Shown here piece by piece: positions 35,125 to 46,679 of a stretch of 64,000 nt of DNA (position 1 is the first letter of the stretch; the number at the start of each line of letters is the position of its first letter). The stretch spans positions 1,456,330 to 1,520,329 of the forward strand of contig KV748203.1 in NCBI GenBank assembly GCA_001692895.1. The letters are read 5' to 3'. Below the pieces are notes generated by a model. It worked only from the letters and a program-made list of their open reading frames with translations, was not told the origin of the DNA and ran no database searches. The position numbers and the translations under genes are program-made. This DNA is from Cenococcum geophilum 1.58 (taxonomy: Eukaryota; Ascomycota; Dothideomycetes; Gloniales; Gloniaceae).

Positions 35125-35301
35125 TGTTGGTATTACCTAAGGGGGTACTGCAATTGCAATATGAGGTAACTGGTTCTTTAATTCATTTGTGTTCTTCCGC
35201 AGAGGATTATAAGGATCGCGGTGCCTAAATAGGGGGCTAATAAGTCACCGTAAGGATGACTAATTAGAGACATGACTACGTAACCTCTACTTATATAGAC
35301 A
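35125..35301 (-). repeat. LTR of element B (3' in element orientation)
   Basis: 177 bp, TGTTGGTATTACC...TATAGACA. The C-rich/G-rich tract GGGGGTAC at its start is shared with the partner LTR. Confidence 0.94.
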
Positions 35302-35399
35302 CTGGCGACATTTACAAAAAGGAAAGAAGGTAAGAAAGTACAAAGGAGTAGTATATAGGTCGATAGGTGCTCGGGGTAGTAATCGCGGATGTTTTAGGT

Positions 35400-35510
35400 A
35401 TTGCGAATATTGCAGACGTTGCGGATATCGTTACGGATATTGCGGATATCGCTACGGATATTATGGATATCGCTATGGATATTGCGGATATTGCGGTGGA
35501 AATAGGTAGG
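35400..35510 (-). repeat. 12-bp tandem repeat in element B gag region
   Basis: Repeats of ATTGCGGATATC/GCTACGGATATT. On the minus strand they encode alternating Ala-Ile-Ser units, a hydrophobic low-complexity tail. Confidence 0.75.
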
Positions 35511-37327
35511 CGCGTATAAGGTGTTACCGGGGTATTAACCGAGCATTTATAGTCCTATCCATCGTCATTAAAATAATAGTTAAGGAAGTTGATATTAACA
35601 GTAAGGTTGGGAGGGTCCTTGTCGTTATAAAGGTAAGTAGCGCTCTTACCCTTATCGTTGCTACTCTTATTGCCAACGTTATCGCGCCTTGCTGTACTAG
35701 GCTTTGTACTAGGCTCTATGCTACCGGTGAGGCCATAGGTAAAGGCATCGTTGTTTATAAACGTAACTATATTCTTAGCGGTTTTAATTAGTATTAGTCC
35801 GTTTAAAGTTATAAAGTGCTTAATACTATAGTCGTTGTAGAAGAAATTACCGCTAGTGGTAGTCGGAACTATGTCCTTATTAAAGTTGTTGTTAATATTA
35901 TTATCCGCGAGGTACTGGTGGACGCGTCTCTTAAATCCTTCTCTTGCTTTGTTATGTTCTTCTTTAGTATACCTAGTTAACTAATAGTCTCCTTTCTTAC
36001 ACATAAAGCACGTCCTGGTGTTATTACTGTAACGATTATTTAATAAACTTGGTTGAGACGTTAGTTGGTAATAGCGATGGTTAGTAAAGAATACGTCTAT
36101 AGGCTATAAGTACGCATTAATAGGTTGTTCTATAGTACTATTGATCTTCTTATAAGTAATAATTAATGATTATAGGCTGTTTATAAGGCCAGTGAGTGTG
36201 GCAGGTGGGTTTAAGCAAGCTACTTGGTAAGCAGCGATATTTTAATAAGCGACGATAAGCTTGTTATGTAGGAAATCGTTATTATAGAGGTTAGTGTTAA
36301 GACTATGCTGTAGATAACGGAGGTTGTTAAGCAGTAGCTATAGACAGTCCCCTATAGACTTACTTTTATTTTTTATTATTACTGTCTTAAGAGTAATAGC
36401 ATTCCACTTTGTTAGAATTCCACGCTTATATTCTAGTCCTTTAAAATAGTTACGTACGGCATTATAGATGCTGTTAAAGGTGGTATAGGTTGCCTTATTC
36501 TTATAGTAGAAGTTAAGAGTAATACTATATAGCATTGTTGGAAAGCCTTTAATCTTTACCTCTTGTGGTATACCAACTCTGTTATAAAGGTTGTTGAAGA
36601 TTATAAGCTTACAGTTAAAGTTGTTATCCTCTTTACTATATTTACTTTCCTCTGTGTATATCTTTACTAGGGTTGCTAAGTCTCTGCCGTAGTTAACGGT
36701 GGTTGTGACTTTTATAGGAGTTGTGACGTTTATAGGGGGAGTTGTGACGTTTATAGAGGGAGCCGTGACGTTTGTAGGCGAGGGAGTTGTGACGTCCGTA
36801 GAGGGAGCCGTGACGTTTGTAGGGGGAGCCGTAACGTCCGTAGGCGAGGGAGGCTCGGCCGTAGGGAGGTTATTTAAGATAGCTGGGGTTGGGGTAGATG
36901 ACGTTAAGGGGGTTAATAAACGTAATTTAAGATAACGGTTAATAATATATGAATTAAAGGATCCTTTGTTATTGATGTATAGTTAAATTTCTATATCTAA
37001 CCATTCCGTACGGTTATCCTTGTAAGCGACGTTATATAGTGCTTATAGTACTAACTTACTTTTCTTATTAAAGACCTATACCCTATTGCGTTGGAGTAGT
37101 TGTTTGAGTCCCTTAAGTGTAAGCCTATTAGCGTCTTTAAATGTCTATACCTTAAAATTATTAAAGTCCTCTTGGTATAATTCCCATAGGCTTTTGTCCT
37201 TAAAGTTATACTTAGTATACTTATTAATTTTAAACTTAATATAGCTGGTAATATCTTCTACAGTGGTTTTATTAGTTAAGGTAATTCCGTTGCCCCAGTT
37301 TAGACGTTAGGTTCCTGTGTTAGACAT
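35500..37327 (-). pseudogene. gag-like gene of element B with CCHC knuckle
   Basis: Starts at ATG 37327 (MSNTGT-RLNWGNGITLTN) and reads for about 600 codons, with few stops compared with neighbouring elements. Order: N-terminal helical part (DITSYIKFKINKYTKYNF, LWELYQEDFNNFKV), a Thr/Pro-rich linker of repeated NVTAPPT/DVTTPS units, a second helical part (GIPQEVKIKGFPTMLYSI, FNSIYNAVRNYFKGLEYKRG), and a zinc knuckle CFMCKKGDYQLT-x-H at ~36000. The CFVCKKxGCWSxxH style is typical of gag proteins in fungal LTR elements. One knuckle Cys and a Trp seem mutated. The protein ends in the Ala-Ile-Ser repeat before the LTR. Confidence 0.8.
36693..36855 (-). repeat. in-frame minisatellite encoding Thr/Pro-rich linker
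   Basis: Units GTTGTGACGTTTATAGGGGGA of about 21-27 bp, repeated some seven times. On the coding (minus) strand they read TPPTNVT/APSTDVT. The plus-strand open frame across this tract is only a shadow. Confidence 0.85.
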
Positions 37328-37614
37328 AATTAACTGGCGTAGATCGTGGTGTAGGTCGTAGTGTAGGTAGGGGTGCTGCTAACGCTACTAGGTGTACTGG
37401 CGCTTAGTAAAGAGGTCGTACTGGGTGTTAATTTTATGTGGTGGACGCGAACCGAACGAAGCCTTGGTAGGAGTCGGTTCTTTAAGTTCCCAGAGCCTAT
37501 ACCGGAAGGGTTCTCCTTAGCAAACGCGACACGATCAACGGGCCTTAGTAGGAGCAATCGCGTGTTATCTCTCTTCGTAATAACACCTAGCTAATCTATA
37601 ATATCACTGATTAG

Positions 37615-37791
37615 TGTTAGTATCACCTGGGGGGGTACTGTAATTGCAATATAAGGTAACTGGTTCTTTAATTCATTTGTGTTCTTCCGTAGAGGATTAT
37701 AAGGATCGCGGTGCCTAAATAGGGGGCTGATAAGTCACCGTAAGGATGACTAATCAGAGACATGACTACGTAACCTCTACTCGTACAGACA
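37615..37791 (-). repeat. LTR of element B (5' in element orientation)
   Basis: 177 bp, colinear with 35125-35301, followed by GGTCT. Confidence 0.94.
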
Positions 37792-39399
37792 GGTCTATTT
37801 GTATACTATTTATAGAAATAAGGAGTTTAAGGTATAGGACTTCCGTTTTATAGAACTCGCATTTATCTACATCTAATTATAGACTAGCTCCGTATAGGGC
37901 TTATAGAATAAGATTAACGTGTTTCCAATATTCAGTTAGGTTATTACTATATATTAGGATGTCGTCAATATAAGCAGTATAGAAGATGTCTAGGTAGGGG
38001 CGCAGGGTGTTATTTATATAATGTTAAAACAAGCTCAGAGCGTTTACGAGGCTAAAGGGTATTACTAAGTACTTAAATAGTCTATATCGGGTACGAAATA
38101 TAGTAAGCCATTTATCCCCTTTTATAATACGGAGATGGTTAAATATAGAGATAATATTAAGCTTTGTATAGTAACAAGCCTTACTTAGTTAGTTTAGCGT
38201 CTCTTATATTAACGGGATTAGATATTAGTTCTTAACGGTAACGGCGTTAAGAGCTTAGTAGTCTATATAAAAGCGCAGACTACCGCTAGGTTTCTTAATA
38301 AAGATCACTAGTACGGCTATAGACAACGAGCTTGCTCTAATAAATCCTTTGCTTAGGTTCTTATCTAAATACTTTTATAGCACTTAAAGTTTATTTTAGG
38401 ACATCCTATATAAGGGTCTAAATCTAGGCTACTTTCTTTCTTTAAGTATAATCTTATAGTTATATAGTCGGTATTCTAGTAGCTTATTAGCTTCCTTTTA
38501 TAAAAATACATTTAGGCGATAATAATACTCTATTGGTACCTTCGTGGCAGGGTTAGTATACTTCTTTAGTGCCAAGGCCTTCTTAATATCGGCTATCGTA
38601 ATAGCAAAAATTATATGCTCGGGTTTCTTAGCAAATTACGCTAGCGGGGTAGCTCTAATTATACAGATATTTAGGGTACCAAGCTCGCTCGGATTGTCTA
38701 TAGTTTCTTATTTAGGTTTAGGTTCGGTATTAGGTACAAAGTTAGTATTAGATTTAAGTTTAGGTTCTTTAAGAATCCTTTTTATAGTTAGATACTAGTC
38801 CTTCTAATATTTTTATGTAGTAAGCTTAAGCTTCTGCCTATCTTTAGGTAGTACAGTGCTTAGGGCCAATTTATAAGGTTTAGTAGAATTCCCAAATCCT
38901 TAATGGATGTCGGTGGAAATCTTACACTAGTAGAATTTGGTAGAATTCCTAGGTTAGTAGAATTTAGTGGATTCCTTAGGCGCGGGGTAGACATTAGTGG
39001 AAATCTTAGGCTAGTAGATCTTAGCGGATTCCCTAGATTTTAGTTTAGGGTTAAGGCGGTATATTATATAACACTTCTACTTATAACAGGAGGCGGTAAA
39101 TAGAAGCTTAAGGTTATTCTAATTAATAGTTACCTTATATAGCTTTATCTAGGGTTGTTTAAGAATTACTAGGTAACCTAGGGTAGTAATAAAAAGCTTA
39201 ATTAGTTCTTCGTGGTTTAGGTATTAGAGTCTTAGGGCTACCATATAGGTAATACGGCCTAAAACGGTGCGTTTACTATTAAATCTAAATACGTTAATAT
39301 GCTAGTTAAGGGGGGTTAAGGTAAAACCATTATTTTACGCAAAGATCTTGTTAATAAATCCTATGCCGCTAGCTCCTATATTAATTAGGATTTAAGCGT

Positions 39400-40728
39400 T
39401 AGCCTTTTAACTATTCTGCTAAAGGCGGCAGTTAATAGTTATGCTACGGTCCTAAGAGTTAGAGTTTATAACGTTAAATACATTTAATGAGATCCTATAG
39501 TAGAGCCGTCCTAGAGAGCGACTTAGCTCTAAGACCCTTCTTTTAGAGGTAATTAGGGCGGGGTTCTTATAAGACGTTAGTTGGAGCTTTGTCTTTATAA
39601 GTAATGCTTACTAGATATAGGGCTGGAACCAGATAAAGATTAGGGACGGTAACCGGAAGATTAATATAGTAAACAGCTGCTAGTGCTAGCCGTTTGTAAA
39701 TTGTTTTGGGGTATAGGGATAGAGTAGTGGTTTAAGAGGTAGGAGCTACTTTTATATTTAAAGTAGAGGCCTAGCTTAATGCGTTATTTTTATTTAGAGG
39801 ACCCTAATAGGGCGTATCCTAAGGTCCTAGTGTTAATATCTATAGCGTTAGGGTGCTTAGGTTGAGATAATAACTTAATAAGCGTTTATAGGGTTATTAT
39901 ATTATACTAATAAACGGGCTTTAGTATAAGGCGTAGTATATTATTATACCATTTGTTAATAACGTTTATATAGGCGTTAAGAGTTTCTAGGAGATCTACG
40001 CCTATTAGGGAGGTTTTTAGTTTAGGGCTTAGGGATTTAATAAGGCTATTAATTAGTACGGAGTTATTCCAGCCTATTTTCTTTGCGTAGTAGTTAAATT
40101 TAGAGAAGTATACTAGGAAACTTTTCTTTTCTTAAGTTATTTGGTTTATCTTTTTTTAAGCGGTGGCTTAGCGGTTTGGGTTACCGTATATAGCTTTAAA
40201 AAGTGTAACTAGGCTTTATACTAAGTTTGGTTAAAAAGGTTTAATAAAGTTAGCTACGTCTCCTCCTAGTTAACTTAAGGCGTAATAGAGTCGGTTATCT
40301 TTAGTTAGGTAGCGGTTAGCATTACTAGTTAGCTTATTCTTAAGCCAGCTTAAAAATAACTAAAGCTCTTATTATTTACCGGTAAATACTAGGGGGTTTA
40401 GTAGTTTCTTAGATCGTTTCGGTGCGGTAGTCGGCTCTATAGGGTGCGTAACTACTACTAATTCGGGGCTTACGTTCCGCGTGTTTATCTCTAGAGATAG
40501 CGTTTGGTCTTAGGGCCTTAATATAAGCATCTTAAGAATACAAACTTCTTCTTAAAGTGCTTTAATTAATTATTATTATCGTGCTTCTTATTCGGCTTAC
40601 TATTAAGTTAAAGTAGCTTAGTGCTGTGCAAGGGCGTCTATAAAGGACTTCTATATACCTACTAATTATTTTTAGAGTATAGCTATAATAGCGTTGGCCG
40701 TTACGGGGGCTTTAGGGTTATTCTGTAT
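39400..40728 (-). pseudogene. gag of gypsy family 2 copy 1
   Basis: The minus strand opens 37 bp inside the LTR with ATA-CAG-AAT-AAC-CCT-AAA (start ATG mutated to ATA) and continues with PKAPVTANAIIAIL and a predicted coiled N-terminal helix, as in copy 2. The matching position and mutated start in the two copies support this start. The protein would form the particle shell. Confidence 0.75.
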
Positions 40729-40764
40729 TTTTAAAGGGTAGTATAAGTTTTTAACGCAACGTAG

Positions 40765-41134
40765 TGTCACGGAGTAAGCACAAGCGGTAATAATATATAG
40801 CGAAGTAGGTATTATTAAGCTATATATATAAACTGCGTAATAAAGTCAAAACGTTATATAAGGAAAGAAGGTAGGAAAACGGGAAGAAAGGGCATATATT
40901 GTTAACTTAGTTGCTTAGTTAATATATATATAGGCAGAATAGGGTGCAGGTTATAGTCCTAGCAGAACTTAGCAGAATTCGGTAGAACTTGGCAGAATAT
41001 GGCAGAATGCCGTAGATTGCCGTTAGATTGCTATTAGATTGCCGTTAGATTGCCATTTCGCGGTTGGTCTCTAATTACTAAGTTGGTGGAAACAGGTGGA
41101 CGTGTGCAAGGTGTTATGGGGGTGTCCCGTGATA
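40765..41134 (-). repeat. LTR (5' in element orientation), gypsy family 2 copy 1
   Basis: 370 bp, TGTCACGGAGTA to GTCCCGTGATA, followed by TATTG. Confidence 0.94.
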
Positions 41135-41460
41135 TATTGCTATTATTACTAATAACGATCGGCTCTCCTATAAGAGCTATAAGTAAGTCGTTTAACATTA
41201 ATAATATACTATAAAGTACCTATATTAACTATTGCCTAACCTTAAGCTAATTAGTTTAATAGAGCTTTCGTTTAAGTTACTTTCTGCTATATACTTAAAC
41301 ATCTCGCTACTAATATAGTGTTCGTCTTAACTAGTAATCTCATCACCCTAAAACCCCCTAATGGCCAACCCGGTTACTAATATGGTAGCTTAAGCCATTA
41401 AGCTATTTAGTTTACTACTATATTATCTACTACCGGGGCTATAGATGCCGCAACACTATA
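41135..41460 (-). pseudogene. 5' part of the gene split by gypsy family 2 copy 1
   Basis: Continues the minus-strand gene whose other part is at 32160-32487. Coding-like pieces such as LGNS, and IGEPIVISNNSNSNNEN leading into the insertion site, are visible, but the upstream limit is unclear because it runs close to the DUF7924-type gene stop at 41463. Confidence 0.4.
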
Positions 41461-41462
41461 TA

Positions 41463-43075
41463 TCATATTCTCTTAGCTACTATGTTATTTGACGCTAGAA
41501 ACTGCCTTAAGGACAGCGTCCCTCCCTTAACGGGGTCCACTGTTGATTACGGTTATAGGCTGTTTAGGGTGGTCCGTCCAGTTCTATAGCCGTCTTTAAA
41601 CTTTATTCCTTAGCGCCGCTATTCCGCAGTATACCTTCTCTTTAGCCTTTTAGATGCGGCCCGCTTATTTCCTTAGGTTATAGAAGTATCTAGGGTATTG
41701 TCTTATAGATTAGCAAGGTTTAACTAACTGTTATATTCTTCTAGCAGAGATATAGAATCGGCGTTTAATTGTAAGAGATAACCTTCTAGCTCCTATAAAA
41801 GTCTGGATCCTTCTAGAAACTCTAGCTCTAATTACTATAAAATCTTAAAGTCTAAATCGGGTAGTAGCTTATTAATAACTAAGCAGATTTATTTAAAATA
41901 AGTCGGCATCTATATATTGTAGATGTTCTTTATAAATTTATATACTACCTATTTCTCTTTACTATCTAGTTCTGCGAAGCTGAACTTGCGGATTAAGTAG
42001 CGGTAGAAGGTAGTCTTAGGCCCATTAATTATAGGGTAGTGGCTATAGATTCTTACGGTCCGGTAATTGTACGAGATTAAAAAGGCGAGGATTTCCCAGT
42101 AGAGCTCTTTTTTGCGCTTTATAAGTTTACAGAGCTTAACAATACCTCTTACCGCGAGGGTTATGCTATAGGTATTCTGCTAATCTGCAATATCAAGCGC
42201 TATAGCGCCACACTTTACTTTATATATTAAGAACGGAAAGTATATATAGTATATAGCCATAAAAAAGGATAAGTCTCTGGCTATAATATTACCAATAAAG
42301 GGTTAAAGCTTGTTAAGTTAATCGTTAAAGAATATAGATTGCTTAAATCCTACGGAATAATCGGGTTGCGGATAAGTCTTAGTTATAGGGATGGAGTTAT
42401 TCTAGCCTTCGTTAACACTTTTAATAGTATATTTAAGGTGTTTAGCACCATATATAGCTAAGGACTAAGTAGAAGGAACGATTAACTAAGCGATATCTTA
42501 AATAACCTTAGCTTTATTCCTACTCTATATTATTTTATAACTATTCTTAAATAGATTATCGCGAAATAATATATTATTAGGAACTAATTACTCCTTCTTA
42601 AGTAGGATTTAGTAAAGGTCCTTACTCTCTTTTATAACGCCCTCTTTATTTTTACCTATATATTTTCCTATAAAGCTGCCCTTGGTTTTAAGCAGAATGT
42701 TATAACACATATTTTAGTATAGCGCACTTTTCTCCTCCCTTAGCTTCTAATCGCTAGGTATAGTAGAACTAGGTATAATAAAGCTAGGTTACAATAGTTT
42801 CTAGTAAAGAAAAGACGACGATTTCTTCCTTATAAGTAAATGGTTTATATTACTATCCTTCTTAAAGTATTTCTTAGGCCAACTTCCTTTCTTTCTCCAA
42901 TAGTTAATTAGATCAAGTTAGGTGTCGCTAATAACGCTTACCGCCTCCTGCCCAATTATATCCTCAATAGTAGCGTCTATAAGAGACGTTCGCGATCGCT
43001 TTTAAAGGGGTTTAGCTAGAATACGACTAAGGGGGTCTTCGGCTTCTCGTGGTCGCTTCCGCCCCTTTAGTTATA
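41463..43075 (-). pseudogene. DUF7924-domain protein gene, RIP-decayed
   Basis: Resembles fungal proteins with the DUF7924 domain, a family of unknown function. One frame is confirmed at 43046, 42218 and the TGA at 41463-41465, about 530 codons with TAA/TAG at Gln positions. N-terminus: RKRPREAEDPLSRILAKP. Core: VKCGAIALDIAD, YSITLAVRGIVKLCKLIKRK, LYWEILAFLISYNYRTVRIY, SHYPIINGPKTTFYRYLIRK. C-terminus has a Leu/Glu-rich helix and a Lys/Arg segment. The start is approximate because no clear ATG survives. Closest reading frame quality in the window after the hAT transposase. The family is recalled, not searched. Confidence 0.75.
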
Positions 43076-43079
43076 AAGA

Positions 43080-44380
43080 AGTTCGCAAATTCTATAGAAG
43101 CTAAGCTTAAGTTAGCTTAATAGTATAACAGGAGGAAAGTAACGTGCCTCTTTATTAGGGGTGGCGGTTATTATAGGGAGAGATAAGCGTTTTTGTTTAG
43201 TGTTCTTATCCTTAAGTAGACTCTTCTCTTAGAGTTATTATATCTTTTATAGGTATGCGCTTTAGCGAAGAGGCCGTCATGCTCCTCTTTTCTTAATACC
43301 TTAAGACCACTTTCCTATTAATGGTTAGCTAGATATATAGCCAAATATAAATTATAAGGGAGTATACCTTAATCTTTTAGTACTAATGCCTATCGCCTAC
43401 ATATCTAAGTAGGTAATTGTGCTTAACCACAGGCTATATTAATTGGAAGGGAGGAAGTAAGAGATATATTTACGTTGCTGTAATATTTAGAATAAGTCTA
43501 TGGACTAGTAAAGAAGAGGTTAATAAGGAAGGATATAACTAAGGCTTAGAACTTTTAGGCGTATAGATAACGCAGGTTATACTAGTTAACACAACCCTAT
43601 AAGTTATAGTTAAGAAAGATATTAATAGTACATTAAGCTCGGGACTATAGGAATAATAGTAGTAATAACGCTATTTACAGCGCTTTAGGCCCAGCTAAGA
43701 GCACCTAAAATTACTACTATGGCGCTGTCTACTAGAGAGTAGCCAAGTTTATTTAAACTAAGAAGTCTAGAAATAGTTCCCTTAAAAGGCGCCCACCGTC
43801 TAGTATATAAAGGTAATACTTTTATACCCAATAACGGTATAACATAAGTTGAGTTTAAGACTGTTAAGGTAGACCCTCTAGAATTTGGCATTGTTATATA
43901 GGATATAGTTATTTATAAAGGCAAACCAATCTAGTATAAAGCTAGTATAGTGGCCCTATTTACTTACTAGCTAATTAGGGATTTATTTAAATATAATTTA
44001 AAGCTTTAGGCTGAGAATTAATTTAAAAAATCCTAGTAGAAAGAACGCCTATATAACACTAATAAGTGCACGGACGTATAAATGATTTAGTAGCTATTAT
44101 ATAAAGTTAATTTTCTATACTAATATTATATCGTCTTGTAAGTTTAAAGGGTTTACCCTTATAACTATAAATACGGCCGCAAATAATGCGTTAACTCCTC
44201 GGCGGAATTCTAATGGGAATAGTTATATATATTTTTAAGAATATATTAACTCCCTTTAATAGTCTAGTACCTGCGGAATTGTATTACTTATATTAAAACT
44301 AGCAAGCTTCCTTATCCTACGGATTCCTAATCCTTTTATATAAAATTATAACTCTCTCTTAGTATATAGAGATCAGTACT
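43080..44380. pseudogene. unidentified decayed coding fragments
   Basis: A plus frame near 43640-44090 reads RSLEIVPLKGAHRLVYKGNT and VEFKTVKVDPLEFGIVI, with stops at Gln-like sites; the short minus open frame there is a shadow. At 43120-43340 the minus strand shows RKEEHDGLFAKAHT. Neither is recognisable. Confidence 0.35.
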
Positions 44381-44389
44381 ATCTAATCT

Positions 44390-46595
44390 AGTCCCCGTAT
44401 TCTCCACCTAATAGTACTTATATAATTCTGCACCACTTACTTAGCTTAAAGGAGGGCCTATTACTATCTAATCTAACCTCTTTATCCTCTATTAACCGTG
44501 TTTATATTAATCTGCTCACTTAATCTAACTTCTAGAAACTATAACTGTCTAATCCGGCCCCTATATTAAAGCCCCCGCGTAGTCTAAAACGCCCTTAGTT
44601 TAGTATATCTTAATTATAAAACCTAGCTAGATTTTCTGCGTGCTAGAGAGGCCCTCTACTGCTAGGCGGCCGGTCCTTAAAGAGATTAATTTTATATAGC
44701 TGTCCAATTACGACCTTATACGTTACAGCGCCAAAGTGTATAAATTAAGTAGCCGGCGTTATTGGCGCTAGATGCACTTTCTATAAGTCCTATAGCAGCT
44801 ATCTAGCTAGCCGGATTGCTAAAGGTTAGGCGGTATACTCTTGCCATGGGAGTTTTCAATCTTCGAGCCTAAAACCTACCCTTGTAGTATTAGATAAATC
44901 TATACTTCTATATAAGGGCGATATAGAACAGCCAGTATTATCCAATTTAAGCCTTTACTCCTTTTTTAAGCCTATTTCCGTATTAATCTTTTAAGAAGGT
45001 ATTAGTTAGTAAAAGCTTACTCGACCTAATTTAAGCCCCTTTATCCGCCGTACTGTTTCCGTATAACTCTGGTCTTTTTAGTTAATCTATAAATTCTACC
45101 TAATCTAGGCCCCTTATGCTTTACCAAACCGTAGGTTAGCTTAATCTTCTTAACTTTACGAAGGCTAGTACCATCTAATAATACCTAAATACTCTCCGCT
45201 TTATAGGGTCCTACCCTACTTACTAGGGTTAAGAAGTGCCGCCACTATATAATCTAGTTAGATTCACATAGTTTTATTCAGTATGCTCGCATAAAGTCGC
45301 CTAAGTAGATAAACTTCTAGAGACTAGAGCTGTCTAATCCTGCCTTAATATTTATAATTAAAGCCATGTCTATATAAGCCGGCTCCGCTCAGTTAAACCT
45401 ATATAAGGATATTACTAAGCTATTCCCCTTAGCTTTACGCTAGTAGTTCAGCCTAAGCTATAATTTGTCAAATCCAACCCCAGCGTCGTCCGCTATTAGT
45501 ACTTGCATAAATTTACCCCACTTAATTAACTTTTAGATACCAGACTTGTCCAATCTGGTTCACCTATAAACGCTTATACCATTAATTTAACCCTCTTACT
45601 CTGTATCGGGCTATCTCTATATAATACTATTCCCCTTACTATAGCTCCCTTGCGCTCCTCAAAGCTATACCTACCTTAGATCTACGCCGCTCTACTAACT
45701 AGTTAAGCTTAGTACTATCTTATCTATATCGGCCATACCTACCCCACTCGCTTAGACGGTAGGGGCCCACTAATATAACCCCTTTACTCTAGATTAGGTC
45801 GTGTTTATATAATAATCTACGCAACTTAGGCTAAACCTAGCTAACACTATTTAATCCGGCTTACTCTTTACTAAGCTATGCCCCTATAAGCCCGCGCCGC
45901 GCAGTTTAATTAAGGAGTATTTAAGTTCATACTAGGTAAAGCGGGTCTATTAGATCCCCTCTCTAACCTATACCCTAGTCCGCTACTAAAGTATCTAAAG
46001 GCCTTACCTAAACTAATTATTCTAGCTATTTATATTATAGGTTTATTTAAGAGTACGTATAAATCCTTTAGCTAATTGCCTTGCGGTTTTACGGTTAAGC
46101 GGTATATATAAAGGGGAAGACTATACAGTTATTAGCTAGAAGTTAACATAGAAATGCTACTAAAACACTTAGAAGAATAAAATAATATTTAATAAGGAAT
46201 ATTTCGTACTATATAGCTATTTTAAATAATCTTAATAATAATAATTGCGGTATAATAACCTGAAATCTAAAGCTGGACATAAGTTAAGCCGAAGTCGTTA
46301 GTTGTTAGGATAAGAGGTAAGCGTAAATACATTAGCCATGGGTTTTAAGGGGTGGCTAAGTCCAAAGCAGTAGTTTTGGCCAAAATTTTAGTGCGAGGTA
46401 ATGCTGGGCATCTTTAGCCAATTCTTAAATTTGGGCCCTAAGGGCCCAAAACTAGGCACCCCTTATATACTTAGGGCGTGCTTAGGGCTTACTTAGGGCT
46501 GCTCACCCTTAGCTTAGGTTAAAGTGGTAGCTGCTTAGGTCTAAAGACGGAAATAGACCTTAGTAAGGGGAGTTTTCATTAAAGACTATAGAGGT
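44390..46595. repeat. unclassified dispersed repeat, copy A
   Basis: From about 45165 to 46595 it is colinear with 56190-57495, with indels and many transitions. The upstream part (44390-45160) is made of the same sort of motif, CTATCTAATCYRGCC, recurring roughly every 75-110 bp. It ends with the palindrome GGGCCCTAAGGGCCC (46433-46447) and a GC-richer tail with the sequence CTTAGGGC repeated (46460-46520). No RT, transposase or LTR structure was found. Confidence 0.7.
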
Positions 46596-46679
46596 AAAAG
46601 AGGCTAGCGTAACTAGAGATATAATTTAGGCTAATAAGCTACCTATAAAACGGTCCTATTCTAGTACCTAATAATAAAT

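Larger units (their letters stand above)
35125..37791 (-). mobile_element. gag-only (non-autonomous) LTR retrotransposon B, 2667 bp, nested in gypsy pol
   Basis: Two 177-bp LTRs (35125-35301 and 37615-37791) begin TGTTRGTATYACC and end AGACA. The target duplication GGTCT is exact on both sides (35120-35124 and 37792-37796). LTR differences are transitions. The 2313-bp interior has one gag-like gene on the minus strand with a CCHC-type knuckle and nothing resembling protease, RT or integrase. It is younger than the gypsy it sits in. Confidence 0.92.
32874..39450 (-). pseudogene. pol of gypsy family 2 copy 1, interrupted at 35125-37791
   Basis: Would encode protease, RT, RNase H, integrase and a C-terminal chromodomain. 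The minus strand shows LDIFYTAYIDDILI near 37950-37990 with the two catalytic Asp residues intact, unlike family 1. The nested element interrupts the segment joining the RT thumb to RNase H, in the region corresponding to IQIDLKKIEAIINW of the other copy. Downstream the frame resumes at 35124 with RAFIGFANFY. The stop is TAA 32874-32876, as in copy 2. Many Gln codons are TAA/TAG. Confidence 0.9.
32493..41134 (-). mobile_element. complete Ty3/gypsy chromovirus, family 2, minus-strand copy with nested insertion
   Basis: 370-bp LTRs at 32493-32862 and 40765-41134 with TATTG target duplications (32488-32492 and 41135-41139). On the minus strand the interior carries gag, protease, RT with an intact YIDDI box, RNase H, integrase and chromodomain. 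A second LTR element (35125-37791) is inserted in pol. Without it the element is about 5970 bp, matching the plus-strand copy at 49882-55840. RIP stops occur throughout, but less densely in the RT, where the catalytic motif survives. Confidence 0.95.

Noticed and set aside
37330..37594. Open frames on both strands at the gag-LTR junction of element B
   Set aside because: They lie in the 5' untranslated part between the LTR and the gag ATG at 37327 and have no recognisable content.
44390..46300. Ankyrin-repeat gene on the minus strand
   Set aside because: The regular spacing of the CTAATCYRGCC phrase suggested repeat-protein coding, but no consistent G-x-TPLHxAA pattern could be read even allowing for RIP.
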